Source of the DNA: QAMX01 sp003149835
GTDB lineage: Bacteria; Bacillota; Clostridia; Oscillospirales; QAMX01
DNA length: 64,000 nt
Direction: 5' to 3'
Assembly: GCA_959600635.1 (NCBI GenBank)
Contig: CAUGMN010000001.1
Coordinates: 1-64,000 of the forward strand
Under the pieces are notes generated by a model. The model did no database searches. It saw only the letters and a program-made list of their open reading frames with translations, and had not been told where the DNA came from. The position numbers and the translations under genes are program-made. Position 1 is the first letter of the stretch, and the number at the start of each line of letters is the position of its first letter. Of the stretch, positions 52,432-60,730 are shown piece after piece.

Positions 52432-53814
52432 ATGGGTATAACTAATTCCAATAAAGTAATCAACGCAGACCGGATCGACTGCGACGGCTCGCTGAAAGTC
52501 ACGCTGGCCCTGACGGCCGCTCCGGATATTATTACCAACCCCACCGACATCGCCCTGGTGCTCGACCGCTCGGGCAGTATGACCGGTACGCCGCTGGCCA
52601 ATATGAAGACCGGCGCCAAGACTTTTATCGACATCATTTCCGAGGCCACCGGCGGCCAGCCTTCCGGGGAGATCGGCTCGGGCAGCCATATCGGCATCGT
52701 CAGCTTTTCCAACACCGCTGTTCAGGACACACAGCTGATCACCTCGGTCGACACGCTGAAAAATGCCGTGGACGCCCTGGTGGCAGGCGGCAGCACGAAT
52801 CACGCCGACGCTTTCACCAAGGCCATAGAATTATTCGACCCAAGCTCTGGCAACGCGAAGGTCATCGTCATGTTTACCGACGGCAACACGACCGCCGGCG
52901 CCCCGCCCGCCCCTGTGGCGGCCGCCGCCCGGGCTCAGGGCATCATCATCTACTGCATCGGCCTGGTCGGGTCTGACGGGGTAGACGTGAATACGCTGAA
53001 CGACTGGGCCACCGACCCCGACGCCTCCCATGTGGCGATTACCCCGGATGCCGCGGAGCTGGAACAGCTCTTTGCAGAGCTGGCCGCCAACATCTCCAAG
53101 ACCGGCGCCACCGATATTGTAATCAATGAGGTCGTCAATTCCGACTTTGTGATTACGAGCATTCTGAACCCGGCTGTGGGGACGGCCACCATGCTCAACG
53201 CCACTTCCCTGCGGTGGGAGATTGAGGAGCTGGGCGTCTCCGCGTCGGAGAGCGCCACGCTGGAATTCTTCATCCGCCATGTGGGCCAGAACCCCGGCAC
53301 AAAGCTGGTCAACGCCTCCATCGATTATTCCGATAACGAGGGCAACCTGGTGACCTTCCCGGATCCCACGGTAGCCGTAGAGTGCGACGTGGTCGTCAAC
53401 CCGGAGGAATGCCCTGTTCCTGTGGACCTGACGATAGAGGGATGCTCTGACTCCGTAGTGATAGACGCCGGAGACACGTATTTAGAGTCTCTGGGCAGAA
53501 TCATCCAGATGGATGTGACGGTGAAAAATGTCTGCCCCGGAAAGCGGGTTGCGCTGGCCGTCATTCTCACAGAGGTGGATGAGAACGGAATGGAGTATCA
53601 GCGCGGGATGAAAGCGATGACCATTCCGGCTCACAGCTTCCCGGTCTGCCGGGATGTGCTGGTCAAGTGCATCAAGTTCGTGGTGCCGGAGGATCTGGAC
53701 GTATCCGGCGCTTCCACGCAGATGATGTGCAACGCCAGGAACTTCAAGGTTCGCTTTATCGCTCACCATATCGATACGGACTTCCGCTGCTGCGAATCCG
53801 TCATTACCTTGTAA
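52432..53814 (+). CDS. VWA-domain protein with Cys-rich C-terminal domain
   Basis: The 460-residue protein has a von Willebrand factor A domain (residues about 38-215) with the MIDAS motif D-x-S-x-S (LVLDRSGSM, Asp45) and later MIDAS residues (GGSTNHADA, MFTDGNTT). A middle beta-rich region (220-320) follows, and a C-terminal domain has about nine Cys residues (EECPVP, EGCSDS, NVCPGK, PVCRDVLVKC, DFRCCESV). There is no signal peptide, so it is intracellular or exported by a non-Sec route; some VWA proteins of this type in Clostridia may be spore- or surface-associated (inference). AAAGGAG lies 9 nt before the ATG. No operon partner is present. Confidence 0.8.
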   Translation: MGITNSNKVINADRIDCDGSLKVTLALTAAPDIITNPTDIALVLDRSGSMTGTPLANMKTGAKTFIDIISEATGGQPSGEIGSGSHIGIVSFSNTAVQDTQLITSVDTLKNAVDALVAGGSTNHADAFTKAIELFDPSSGNAKVIVMFTDGNTTAGAPPAPVAAAARAQGIIIYCIGLVGSDGVDVNTLNDWATDPDASHVAITPDAAELEQLFAELAANISKTGATDIVINEVVNSDFVITSILNPAVGTATMLNATSLRWEIEELGVSASESATLEFFIRHVGQNPGTKLVNASIDYSDNEGNLVTFPDPTVAVECDVVVNPEECPVPVDLTIEGCSDSVVIDAGDTYLESLGRIIQMDVTVKNVCPGKRVALAVILTEVDENGMEYQRGMKAMTIPAHSFPVCRDVLVKCIKFVVPEDLDVSGASTQMMCNARNFKVRFIAHHIDTDFRCCESVITL

Positions 53815-53826
53815 TCAAGACAGCAG

Positions 53827-53848
53827 ACCACCGCCGTCCGGCGGTGGT
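53827..53848. terminator. Hairpin after the VWA gene
   Basis: A 9-bp stem (53827-53835 with 53840-53848) around a 4-nt loop lies 13 nt after the stop codon. There is no T run, so termination is uncertain. A second hairpin at 54006-54032 lies nearer the convergent MATE gene. Confidence 0.45.
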
Positions 53849-54102
53849 ACATAGAAGACGAGGCAGAGAGGCGCTGAAACGGCGACGGCTGCCTTGTTGT
53901 GCTGTGATAGGGCTTTTTCCGCGCGGCGTTGGGAGCGGAGAGGCAGGCGCGCCCGGCCGCGCTTGAAGCAGAGGGGCGCGGGCCGCGCTTTGATTGCGGA
54001 AAAAGAGGCGGAAAGAACGCCTCTTTCCGCCTGCCGGATCATTTGAAAAGACGAAAAACCTCAATTTCCCCTGCCGTAAATTTCCTCGATGCCAATCGAT
54101 CG

Positions 54103-55500
54103 TTACATTGGTTGAGACGTGTCAAGCGCAGCAATTTCAGCGTGAATCTGCCGGCGCCTGTTCAGCACTCTCTTCATAAATATGGAATGGATCACAATCG
54201 ACACAGCCGGACCCAAAAAATCTGAAATGGGTTCAGCATAAAACACAGCCTTTGCGCCAAAGACGGCTGGAAGGATAAATAATGCGGCAAAATATACGAA
54301 TTTCCGCCAAAAGGACAACGGCAATGAAAATTGCACCTGACTGATCGCCGTAAAGCCGTCGACTATTTCATATTGAATCCCCAGCGGCAGCAGCGACAGC
54401 GTGCAGACGCGCAGCGCCCACAGCGCATTGCCCGCAACCTCCGGATCACTGGTAAATAATCGCACAAACCAGGCTCCGCCAAACCATGCGACGGCGGTCA
54501 TAAAGCCGTTATAGGCCAGACATAAAAGAAAAATTTTTTTCTGCGCTTGTTCCACTCTGGAAATTTTGCCTGCGCCGTAGTTATAGCTGAGAATGGTCTG
54601 TGTGCCGCCGCTGATTCCCCCGAGCGGCATGGTGACAACCAGCATAAAGCTTTGGGCGATGGTCGCACAGGTAACAAGCATATCGCCTTGTCCGACGCCT
54701 CCGTACTTTTGCAGGATTGCGTTCATGGCGATAATCATTACATTATCGACCGCAATGATGGCAAACGGAGTAAATCCGATACTAAAAATACGGTACATAA
54801 TGCGCAGGCTGTAACCGCTGAAAGAAATGGAAACCGTCGGCTTTTTGCTGAATAAAAAACCGATGACCAGACAGCAGCTGACAATTTGTGAAAAAACGGT
54901 GGCAATGGCGGCGCCTGCCACGCCCATGTTCAACACAAAGATAAAAATAGGATCCAGTACAATATTGATGACCGCTCCGACCACAACGGTAAACATGGCG
55001 ACGCTGGCGTATCCCTGACAGATGATAAACTGGTTCATCCCAACAGCAAGCAGCGAGAACAGCGTGCCGAAGAGATAAATCGAAAAATACTGGTTGGCAA
55101 AGGGCATAATGGTGTCGCTTGCTCCAAAAAACAAAAGCATGGGCTCTCTGATTGGATATAGCACAGCCGTAATCACAATGGAAAGGACCGTCAGCATTAG
55201 AAAGCTGTTGGCCATGATCCTTTTTGCTTTTTCGATATTTCGCTCTCCCATGCTGATACTCATCAGCGGGGCTCCTCCGATGCCGACCAACGACGCCACC
55301 GAACCGATTAAAGTGACGATAGGACCGCATACGCCGAGACCCGCAAGCGCAAGATCGCCCGTATTGGGAATATTTCCTATATACATCCGGTCGACGATAC
55401 TATATAAAACGTTCACAAACTGAGCGAGCATGCTCGGCAATGCAATTCTCAATATAAGCCGTCCGATCGGATCTTCTCCTAAATTATTTTCGCGATGCAC
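54103..55500 (-). CDS. MATE family efflux transporter (2)
   Basis: The 465-residue protein has the MATE helix-2 motif (LYSIVDRMYIGNI) and the second-half repeat (MPLGGISGGTQTILSYNYGA). It differs clearly from the other MATE protein, sharing only family motifs. The start is taken as GTG at 55500, with GGAAG about 9 nt upstream; TTG at 55536 is less likely. Base composition is AT-richer than the surrounding genome, suggesting later acquisition. No regulator gene is next to it. An 11-base sequence is repeated in tandem before it (around 55521-55550). Confidence 0.9.
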   Translation of the reverse strand: MHRENNLGEDPIGRLILRIALPSMLAQFVNVLYSIVDRMYIGNIPNTGDLALAGLGVCGPIVTLIGSVASLVGIGGAPLMSISMGERNIEKAKRIMANSFLMLTVLSIVITAVLYPIREPMLLFFGASDTIMPFANQYFSIYLFGTLFSLLAVGMNQFIICQGYASVAMFTVVVGAVINIVLDPIFIFVLNMGVAGAAIATVFSQIVSCCLVIGFLFSKKPTVSISFSGYSLRIMYRIFSIGFTPFAIIAVDNVMIIAMNAILQKYGGVGQGDMLVTCATIAQSFMLVVTMPLGGISGGTQTILSYNYGAGKISRVEQAQKKIFLLCLAYNGFMTAVAWFGGAWFVRLFTSDPEVAGNALWALRVCTLSLLPLGIQYEIVDGFTAISQVQFSLPLSFWRKFVYFAALFILPAVFGAKAVFYAEPISDFLGPAVSIVIHSIFMKRVLNRRRQIHAEIAALDTSQPM

Positions 55501-55837
55501 AGGCGTTTCACTTCCGTAAACAAGATTAAAAATCAAACAAGATTAAAAATCATCAACAGAAAAAGCCGCACAGCAATACGGCTTTTTCTGTCGGAACCGG
55601 TCAATCAGCAAGCTGTATCATCCAAACAGTCTACCCAACGCTTTTACCCGCCTGCGGGCAGACAGATGCCGTTCAAAGCGCTCCCTTTTTTCTGCAACCC
55701 AAAAAAGATACCCGAAAAATAAAGCGCCCTGAACCGCAAAAGGCTGGCAGCGCAGCGGAGGCGTTGTGAGAGCGCTGACGCAGGCGCGATCTTTTGCAGA
55801 AGGGAGCGGCAGCCCGTACGGCGAAGCCGTGATTTTC
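55501..55837. other. Intergenic stretch between MATE 2 and tRNA-Leu
   Basis: This 337-bp stretch contains the hairpin at 55557-55590 and the tandem repeat before MATE 2. An open frame on the minus strand (55618-55839) lacks a ribosome site; its translation (ALTTPPLRCQPFAVQGALFF) resembles spurious peptides I associate with repeats near clostridial tRNA genes. Nothing else is recognised. Confidence 0.4.
55557..55590. terminator. 12-bp hairpin upstream of MATE 2
   Basis: CAGAAAAAGCCG (55557-55568) pairs perfectly with 55579-55590 and T runs are built into the stem on each strand. It probably ends minus-strand transcripts coming from the tRNA-Leu side. Confidence 0.55.
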
Positions 55838-55871
55838 AAAAATCGCGGCGAACCCTAAGGGCTCGCCGCGA
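55838..55871 (-). terminator. Intrinsic terminator of tRNA-Leu
   Basis: On the minus strand TCGCGGCGA (55863-55871) pairs with 55843-55851, and a T run (55838-55842) follows. It lies 2 nt after the CCA end of the tRNA. Confidence 0.85.
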
Positions 55872-55873
55872 CA

Positions 55874-55958
55874 TGGTGCCGCTGGCCGGACTCGAACCGG
55901 CATGGTTTGCACCCACGGATTTTAAGTCCGCTACGTCTACCGATTTCGTCACAGCGGC
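55874..55958 (-). tRNA. tRNA-Leu (anticodon UAA)
   Basis: Read on the minus strand the gene folds as a class II tRNA: 7-bp acceptor stem (GCCGCTG/CAGCGGC), anticodon loop CTTAAAA with anticodon TAA, a long variable arm (TGGGTGCAAACCATG), GGTTCGAGTCC T arm and encoded CCA. It reads UUA leucine codons. It is followed at once by a terminator. Confidence 0.95.
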
Positions 55959-56165
55959 GAAACATGAAAAAACGGAATCCGCGAGCGCGCCGAGAAGCGC
56001 GGCCCGGCGGACAACGCCGGCAACGCCTGTTGTCAAGCGGCGGCGAACTCCCATTTTTTTGTTTCATTTTATCTCTAAGTCCCGGCGGTGTCAATAGCGG
56101 CGGCCGCACAGAGCGTCAGGGAAGAGGGTGTGGTTTTTTTCAGAGATTTTTTGTGAGCAGGGGGG

Positions 56166-56194
56166 TTGACAAAACGGTTCAACGGGTGTATAAT
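56166..56194 (+). promoter_or_regulatory. Promoter of the initiator tRNA
   Basis: TTGACA (56166-56171) and TATAAT (56189-56194) are perfect with 17-bp spacing, 35 bp before the tRNA 5' end. Confidence 0.9.
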
Positions 56195-56228
56195 AATCAA
56201 GCGTCATAAAATAACGCGAAAGTGATAT

Positions 56229-56306
<78 letters not shown>

Positions 56307-56333
56307 TATTGTGCAATCAAAAAATGTTGCACG

Positions 56334-56360
56334 GAAAACCCGAGATTTTCTCGGGTTTTC
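56334..56360 (+). terminator. Terminator after tRNA-fMet
   Basis: An AAAACCCGAGA/TCTCGGGTTTT stem with a 3-nt loop (56334-56360, including the flanking G-C pair) carries T bases in its 3' arm and is followed by C/T-rich sequence. Confidence 0.75.
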
Positions 56361-56602
56361 TTCATTTTTATCCGTTTTTCAGCTTTTTTCAAAAATCGAT
56401 TTTCAGAGCAAAAGAAAAGATATTTTTTGAAAACCGAAACCGGAAGGAATTTGAACGGAAGCCCATTCGACGTCAGAACGGAGATCCATGCCCAAAGGCT
56501 ACATAGAACCGAATCAGATAAACCGCTTTGCGATTTCTCCGAACGAAAAAACGGTCTGACGGATCGTCTCTCCAAACTGCAAAAGAGTCTGTTGGATGGC
56601 AA
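56361..56602. other. Stretch between the tRNA-fMet terminator and the mannosidase terminator
   Basis: No gene is recognised. A 23-codon frame begins at the ATG at 56489 with GGAG 6 nt upstream (MPKGYIEPNQINRF...), but its size and lack of context do not support a call. Confidence 0.4.
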
Positions 56603-56639
56603 AGAACGAACCGGGCTCTTTTTGAGCCCGGTTCGTTCT
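56603..56639. terminator. Terminator of the alpha-mannosidase gene
   Basis: A 16-bp stem (56603-56618 with 56624-56639) around a 5-nt T loop lies about 33 nt after the mannosidase stop codon on the minus strand. It is followed by a weak T tract. Confidence 0.65.
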
Positions 56640-56671
56640 CTTAACTCAATGATATTGTCCTTGGGTATTTT

Positions 56672-59176
56672 TTACAGCTCAAACTCGGTGATGTCGGTTT
56701 CGGTTGCTTTTCCGTCGAGAATGCGGAAGGTTTTGATTTCATACGGCGCGAATTGGGCTGAAAACGTTGTGTTGAAGGAGGGCAGGCTGATTTCCGCCCC
56801 GCCTGAGGTTCCGTTGCACTCATAGAATCTGGCGATGGTGCCGTTGCCGTCTTCCGCCGCCTTCATGGCGGCCAGGAGAATATTTTCGTTGGAGATTTCA
56901 GCGCCGGAGAAAACCTGAGGCAGCTTGCCGGTATGGTAAGTCTCAATCACGTGGACGACGGGGGAATTCAGCTCCGCGGCTCTCCGGACAACATGGCCTT
57001 TGCCAAAGCCCTCGGTGTAGGGGCGGATGATATAGGTAAACTCGTGTTCGCCCTGCTCCTGATACACAGGATAGCGGTGGCGGTTCTCGTCTCTTCCGAA
57101 ACTGTGGTCACAGTAGAGGGCGGAGCGAAGAACGGTATAGCGGAGCTCGCTGTCCTTAACGTCGTAGGAGTAGTGACCGTCGTTCAAAACCGCAAGACCG
57201 ACTCCGTTTTCTCCTTCCACGGCCGCCCACGCCTGTGCGGGCTCTTCCATTCCGTTGGGCGTTTTCTCAATGACGCCGTAGGGAATTTCATAGAGAGCTC
57301 TGGGAGCGGCCACAGTAGTCGGAAAGGCCATTTTCAGAAGCTTGTGCTGTTCGTGCCAAAAGAGGTAGTTCACCACTTCGATGTCCGTGGAGTCGGCATA
57401 GAGAGAATAGAACTGGGTCAACTCAGAGCGGCCAAAGAAGGATTTGACCCGGACTCGCGCGCGGATTGGGCCGTCTTCCAAAACGGTGATTTCGGCGTTT
57501 TCAAATGCGCCGATATCGTTTCTGAATCTTGTGAAGATATGCCCCCAGGTATCCAGCTCCCTCTCGTCGCAGACAACGGGACGAGCCGGGGCGGACAGAA
57601 ATTCGCGGGCGGCGCGGATGTCGTAAATTGAGCGCAGCGCGCCGGAGGCGGGGTCAAACTCCACGCGGATGAAGTCGTTTTCGATGTAGAAGGAGGTGGC
57701 GTGGACATATCGGGGCTGGGGAGCAATTTTCTGTTCTTCTTTGTAGAGCCAATAGGTGGTATAGCCCATGGCCGGAACATCTGCCTGGAACATGTAGACA
57801 GGGTAAGCGGTGAGGCCGTTGTGGTTATAGGTATCCATCTTTTGGTGCGCGACAGGGCGGCCGTGGCTGTCGGTTATGCCGCCGATTGGGTCTTCGTATT
57901 CCAAGTAGACCGGCTGTCTTGTGGGCCAGGAGAGGGGGTTATAGACGACGATGGGAACCCCCTTGTTTTCCATCTCCCAGATCCGTCCGTCGTTGTCCTT
58001 GCTCAAATAGCGAAGCCCCTTGTCGGTATCGATCTGCCATGAGATTTTCTGGAATGCCCGTGTGTAGCCCTCGGAGGCAAGGGTGAGACTTTCGCCGTAG
58101 AACTCTTCAACGTCGGGATAGGCATCCTTGATTGAACAGCCGCCCATGATGTCATGGAACTGATTGAACATGATCTTTTCCCATGCGCGGGTGAAGCGCG
58201 CCCTGTCATACTCCCAGCCGAGAAGGCTCTGGGCAAGAGCGGCGCACTTTTCCCCGGCGGTGACTCTCTGTTCGGCTCTGCGGTTCAGCTCCTTGATTTT
58301 CACAAGGGAGGCGTAGCAGCCGCTGGCGTGGTGTTGGAGATCGCCCACAAGGGTGGTGAGCTCGCTGTCGGCCAGTCTGGCATAGACATGGTCGAAAAAC
58401 TCCCTCGGCGACGCCAGAACAAAGTTCACCTCGTCACAATCCAGATCCTCCTTGTGAATTCTCTGAACCGCTTTGACGGTGGGGCCGCCGCCGTGGTTTC
58501 CGACGCCGTAGAAGACCATGGTTTCATTCTGACCGTTTTGACGGGCGTCGAGGGCGAAGTTTTTGAAATCTTCCATGTTTGCGTCGCTGACATTTGAGCC
58601 GTAGCCAAAGGGAATCCGATAGGCGAGAATGGCGCTTCCGTCAACGCCCTTCCAGATAAAAGGCTCGTAGGCGCTGTGGGAATAGCCGAGACCTCCGCCT
58701 GCAGGCCGGTTGTATTCTCTTCCGTCGGGGCGCATATAGATGTAAGAGTCGATGCCGCTCTTTTTCAGAATCTGAGGCAGGTTTCCGTTGTGTCCGAAAG
58801 AGTCCACATTCCAACCGACGGTGGCCTTTACGCCGAATTTTTCCAGAAAATATCTCTGGGAATAGAGCATGTGCCGGGAGAAGCTCTCGCCGGAGGGAAT
58901 GTTGCAGTCGGGCTGAATCCACATGCCGCCCACGATGTACCATTTCCCGTCGGCAACGGCCTTTTGAATTTCGGCAAACATCTCGGGTTCGGACTCTTCA
59001 ATCCACTTATAATACTGGGCGCAAGCGGTGGTGAATACAAAATCGTCGAACTGGGCAATTCTGTCAAGGGCGCTACGGTAGGTGGCGCGAACTTCGGCAT
59101 AGCCCTCCTGCCAGCGCCAAAGCCAGACCGGGTCGATGTGGGCGTGACCAATCATATACTGTTTTGCCGGGCTCAT
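56672..59176 (-). CDS. GH38 alpha-mannosidase
   Basis: The 834-residue protein has the zinc ligands in HAHIDPVWLW (His13, Asp15) and the nucleophile-containing NVDSFGHN (Asp125), both diagnostic of family GH38. The catalytic barrel is followed by beta-rich C-terminal domains with a normal length. There is no signal peptide, so it acts inside the cell on imported mannosides or glycan fragments. A purine-rich AAAGAAGG lies about 11 nt before the ATG. It is alone on its strand. Base usage is slightly lower in GC than neighbours. Confidence 0.93.
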   Translation of the reverse strand: MSPAKQYMIGHAHIDPVWLWRWQEGYAEVRATYRSALDRIAQFDDFVFTTACAQYYKWIEESEPEMFAEIQKAVADGKWYIVGGMWIQPDCNIPSGESFSRHMLYSQRYFLEKFGVKATVGWNVDSFGHNGNLPQILKKSGIDSYIYMRPDGREYNRPAGGGLGYSHSAYEPFIWKGVDGSAILAYRIPFGYGSNVSDANMEDFKNFALDARQNGQNETMVFYGVGNHGGGPTVKAVQRIHKEDLDCDEVNFVLASPREFFDHVYARLADSELTTLVGDLQHHASGCYASLVKIKELNRRAEQRVTAGEKCAALAQSLLGWEYDRARFTRAWEKIMFNQFHDIMGGCSIKDAYPDVEEFYGESLTLASEGYTRAFQKISWQIDTDKGLRYLSKDNDGRIWEMENKGVPIVVYNPLSWPTRQPVYLEYEDPIGGITDSHGRPVAHQKMDTYNHNGLTAYPVYMFQADVPAMGYTTYWLYKEEQKIAPQPRYVHATSFYIENDFIRVEFDPASGALRSIYDIRAAREFLSAPARPVVCDERELDTWGHIFTRFRNDIGAFENAEITVLEDGPIRARVRVKSFFGRSELTQFYSLYADSTDIEVVNYLFWHEQHKLLKMAFPTTVAAPRALYEIPYGVIEKTPNGMEEPAQAWAAVEGENGVGLAVLNDGHYSYDVKDSELRYTVLRSALYCDHSFGRDENRHRYPVYQEQGEHEFTYIIRPYTEGFGKGHVVRRAAELNSPVVHVIETYHTGKLPQVFSGAEISNENILLAAMKAAEDGNGTIARFYECNGTSGGAEISLPSFNTTFSAQFAPYEIKTFRILDGKATETDITEFEL

Positions 59177-59378
59177 ATAGTGAAACCTTCTTTCTCAATA
59201 AAACGGTCAGATTTTGGATACGGCCCCATGCAGTTTTCTTTTCCGGATATCTCTTGGGGCCGCTGTGCCCAAAAGGCGGACATCGGCATTCGGCGTACCG
59301 GCGTTGGCGGCGCGGCTTCGAGCCGCCTCTATGGGAGGTCACGGCGAGAGACACGCTTCCCGCGCAGACGCCGCGGGC

Positions 59379-59747
59379 TCAGTCGCGCCGGCATGCGTGC
59401 CTCTTGATCGCCTCAAAGCTCTCCTCGCTGATGACATGCTCGATCCGGCAGGCGTCCTCGGCGGCGGTTTCAGGCGACACGCCCAGCGTTTTCAGCCAGT
59501 CTGCCAGCAGCGTATGGCGCTCGTATATTTTCTCGGCAATCTTGCGCCCCTTGTCGAGGAGCAGAATCTCGCCGTCCGCGTCGGTTTCGATGTACCCGTT
59601 CTCGCGCAGATTTTTCATAGCGACGCTGACGCTGGGCTTGGAATATTCCAGCTCGTTGGCGATGTCGACGGAGCGCACAAAGCCGTTGCGCTTTTTTAAA
59701 ATCAAGATCGTTTCCAGATAATTTTCCGCTGATTCCTGTATTTTCAT
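59379..59747 (-). CDS. DtxR/MntR-family metal-dependent regulator
   Basis: The 122-residue protein has a winged helix (VRSVDIANELEYSKPSVSVAMKNLRENGYIETD) and a dimerisation/metal-binding domain with ligands in ERHTLL and DACRIEHVIS (Cys, Glu, His). It has no third SH3-like domain, the short MntR-like form. It is divergent from feoA-feoA-feoB, and three TTAG-N6-CTAA sites match the DtxR operator half-sites, so iron-responsive repression of the feo operon is likely. It has its own promoter. Confidence 0.9.
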   Translation of the reverse strand: MKIQESAENYLETILILKKRNGFVRSVDIANELEYSKPSVSVAMKNLRENGYIETDADGEILLLDKGRKIAEKIYERHTLLADWLKTLGVSPETAAEDACRIEHVISEESFEAIKRHACRRD

Positions 59748-59854
59748 GGGATCACCCGCTTTCTTTCATACTTGCGCAGTGCCGTCGGAGCCGCGGCGTA
59801 TCAAAATCGCAGGCCGCTCCGCAAGGATCAAGCCGGGCCTGCGCCTTCAAAATG

Positions 59855-59883
59855 ATTATAGCATACCGGCCGACGCCTTTCAA
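59855..59883 (-). promoter_or_regulatory. Promoter of the DtxR-family regulator
   Basis: On the minus strand TTGAAA (59878-59883) and TATAAT (59855-59860) are 17 bp apart, with TG at the extended -10 position. Leader length is about 100 nt. Confidence 0.75.
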
Positions 59884-59916
59884 GCCCGTATCTCTGCAAA
59901 AAAATTGCGGCGGCTA

Positions 59917-59969
59917 TTGACAAAACGGTTAGTTTGTGCTAACATAGATCGGGGTTAGATAAAGCTAAC
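59917..59969 (+). promoter_or_regulatory. feo promoter with two DtxR-type operators
   Basis: TTGACA (59917-59922) and TAACAT (59940-59945) are 17 bp apart. Two palindromes GTTAG-N6-CTAAC (59928-59943 and 59954-59969) lie within the spacer/-10 and just after the start site, 26 bp centre to centre. They resemble the inner half-sites of the DtxR/IdeR box. Repressor binding at either would block transcription. Confidence 0.8.
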
Positions 59970-60036
59970 TAATGCGCGGACAAATGAATGAGGGAAGCCG
60001 CCGCTGAGACGGGGCGTTGCAGGGAAGGGATGGAGC

Positions 60037-60249
60037 ATGATGCCGCTGATACTCGCAGCCATCGGTGAAAAGAATATCATTCGAAAGGTGGGCGGAAGCG
60101 CGGAAACGCGGGCGCACCTTGAAAACCTCGGGTTTGTCCCGGGCGGAAGCGTTACGGTGATCTCGACAATCGGGGGAAACCTGATTGTCAACGTCAAAGA
60201 GTCCCGTATTGCGATCAGCCGGGAAATGGCCGGAAAAATCATGGTATAG
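60037..60249 (+). CDS. feoA: FeoA-domain protein (1)
   Basis: The 70-residue SH3-like protein shows the FeoA pattern: HLENLGFVPGGSVTVIS and NLIVNVKESRIAISREMAGKIMV. FeoA proteins assist FeoB in ferrous iron uptake from the cytosolic side. Two adjacent ATGs (60037 and 60040) fit; GGAG lies 1-4 nt before, and GGGAAGGGA further upstream. It is the first gene of the feo operon. Confidence 0.88.
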   Translation: MMPLILAAIGEKNIIRKVGGSAETRAHLENLGFVPGGSVTVISTIGGNLIVNVKESRIAISREMAGKIMV

Positions 60250-60365
60250 CGGCCTTCGCGCCGGCAGTTCCCGTTGGCTCGGCCGCTGTTGAAAACGGGG
60301 AAGGCGCGCCTCGCATACGAAGCGGCGCTATCAAATCAAGCGACGGATCAGGAGGAAGATACGGT

Positions 60366-60587
60366 ATGAAAACATTGCGGCAGGCCAAGGTCGGCGACAC
60401 GGTTACGGTCGTCAAGCTACACGGCGAGGGCGCGGTCAAGCGCCGGATTATGGATATGGGCATCACGCGCGGCGTCTCGGTGCGGGTGCGCAAGGTGGCG
60501 CCGCTGGGCGACCCCGTCGAGGTCACCGTGCGCGGCTATGAGCTGTCCCTCCGCAAAGCGGACGCGGAAATGATCGAAGTAGAATAA
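60366..60587 (+). CDS. feoA: FeoA-domain protein (2)
   Basis: The 73-residue protein has the FeoA core: GEGAVKRRIMDMGITRGVSVRVRKVAPLGDPVEVTVRGYELSLRKADAEMIEV split over the SH3-like fold, with the highly conserved RGYxLSLRK. AGGAGG lies close before the ATG. It matches the FeoA consensus better than the first copy. Two FeoA proteins per operon are frequent in Clostridia. Confidence 0.93.
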   Translation: MKTLRQAKVGDTVTVVKLHGEGAVKRRIMDMGITRGVSVRVRKVAPLGDPVEVTVRGYELSLRKADAEMIEVE

Positions 60588-60631
60588 AAAAACTCCGCCT
60601 CGCTCCGGCGCGCCCGCGGATATACACGGGA

Positions 60632-60647
60632 GTTAGCCAAAACTAAT
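60632..60647 (+). promoter_or_regulatory. Third DtxR-type operator, before feoB
   Basis: GTTAG-N6-CTAAT (60632-60647) repeats the TTAG-N6-CTAA pattern seen at the feo promoter. Its place between feoA and feoB suggests an additional internal promoter or repression point. Confidence 0.7.
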
Positions 60648-60730
60648 TGATTGCGGTCCCCTTATTTTTTCAGGAGCCGCAGGCGCCGCGGCGGGCCGCT
60701 GTGGAGGATATCTGGAAAGGAAGACGTGTC

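Noticed and set aside
56489..56560. 23-codon frame with GGAG upstream (MPKGYIEPNQINRF...)
   Set aside because: Too short and without context or recognised domain; could be a random frame between two terminators.
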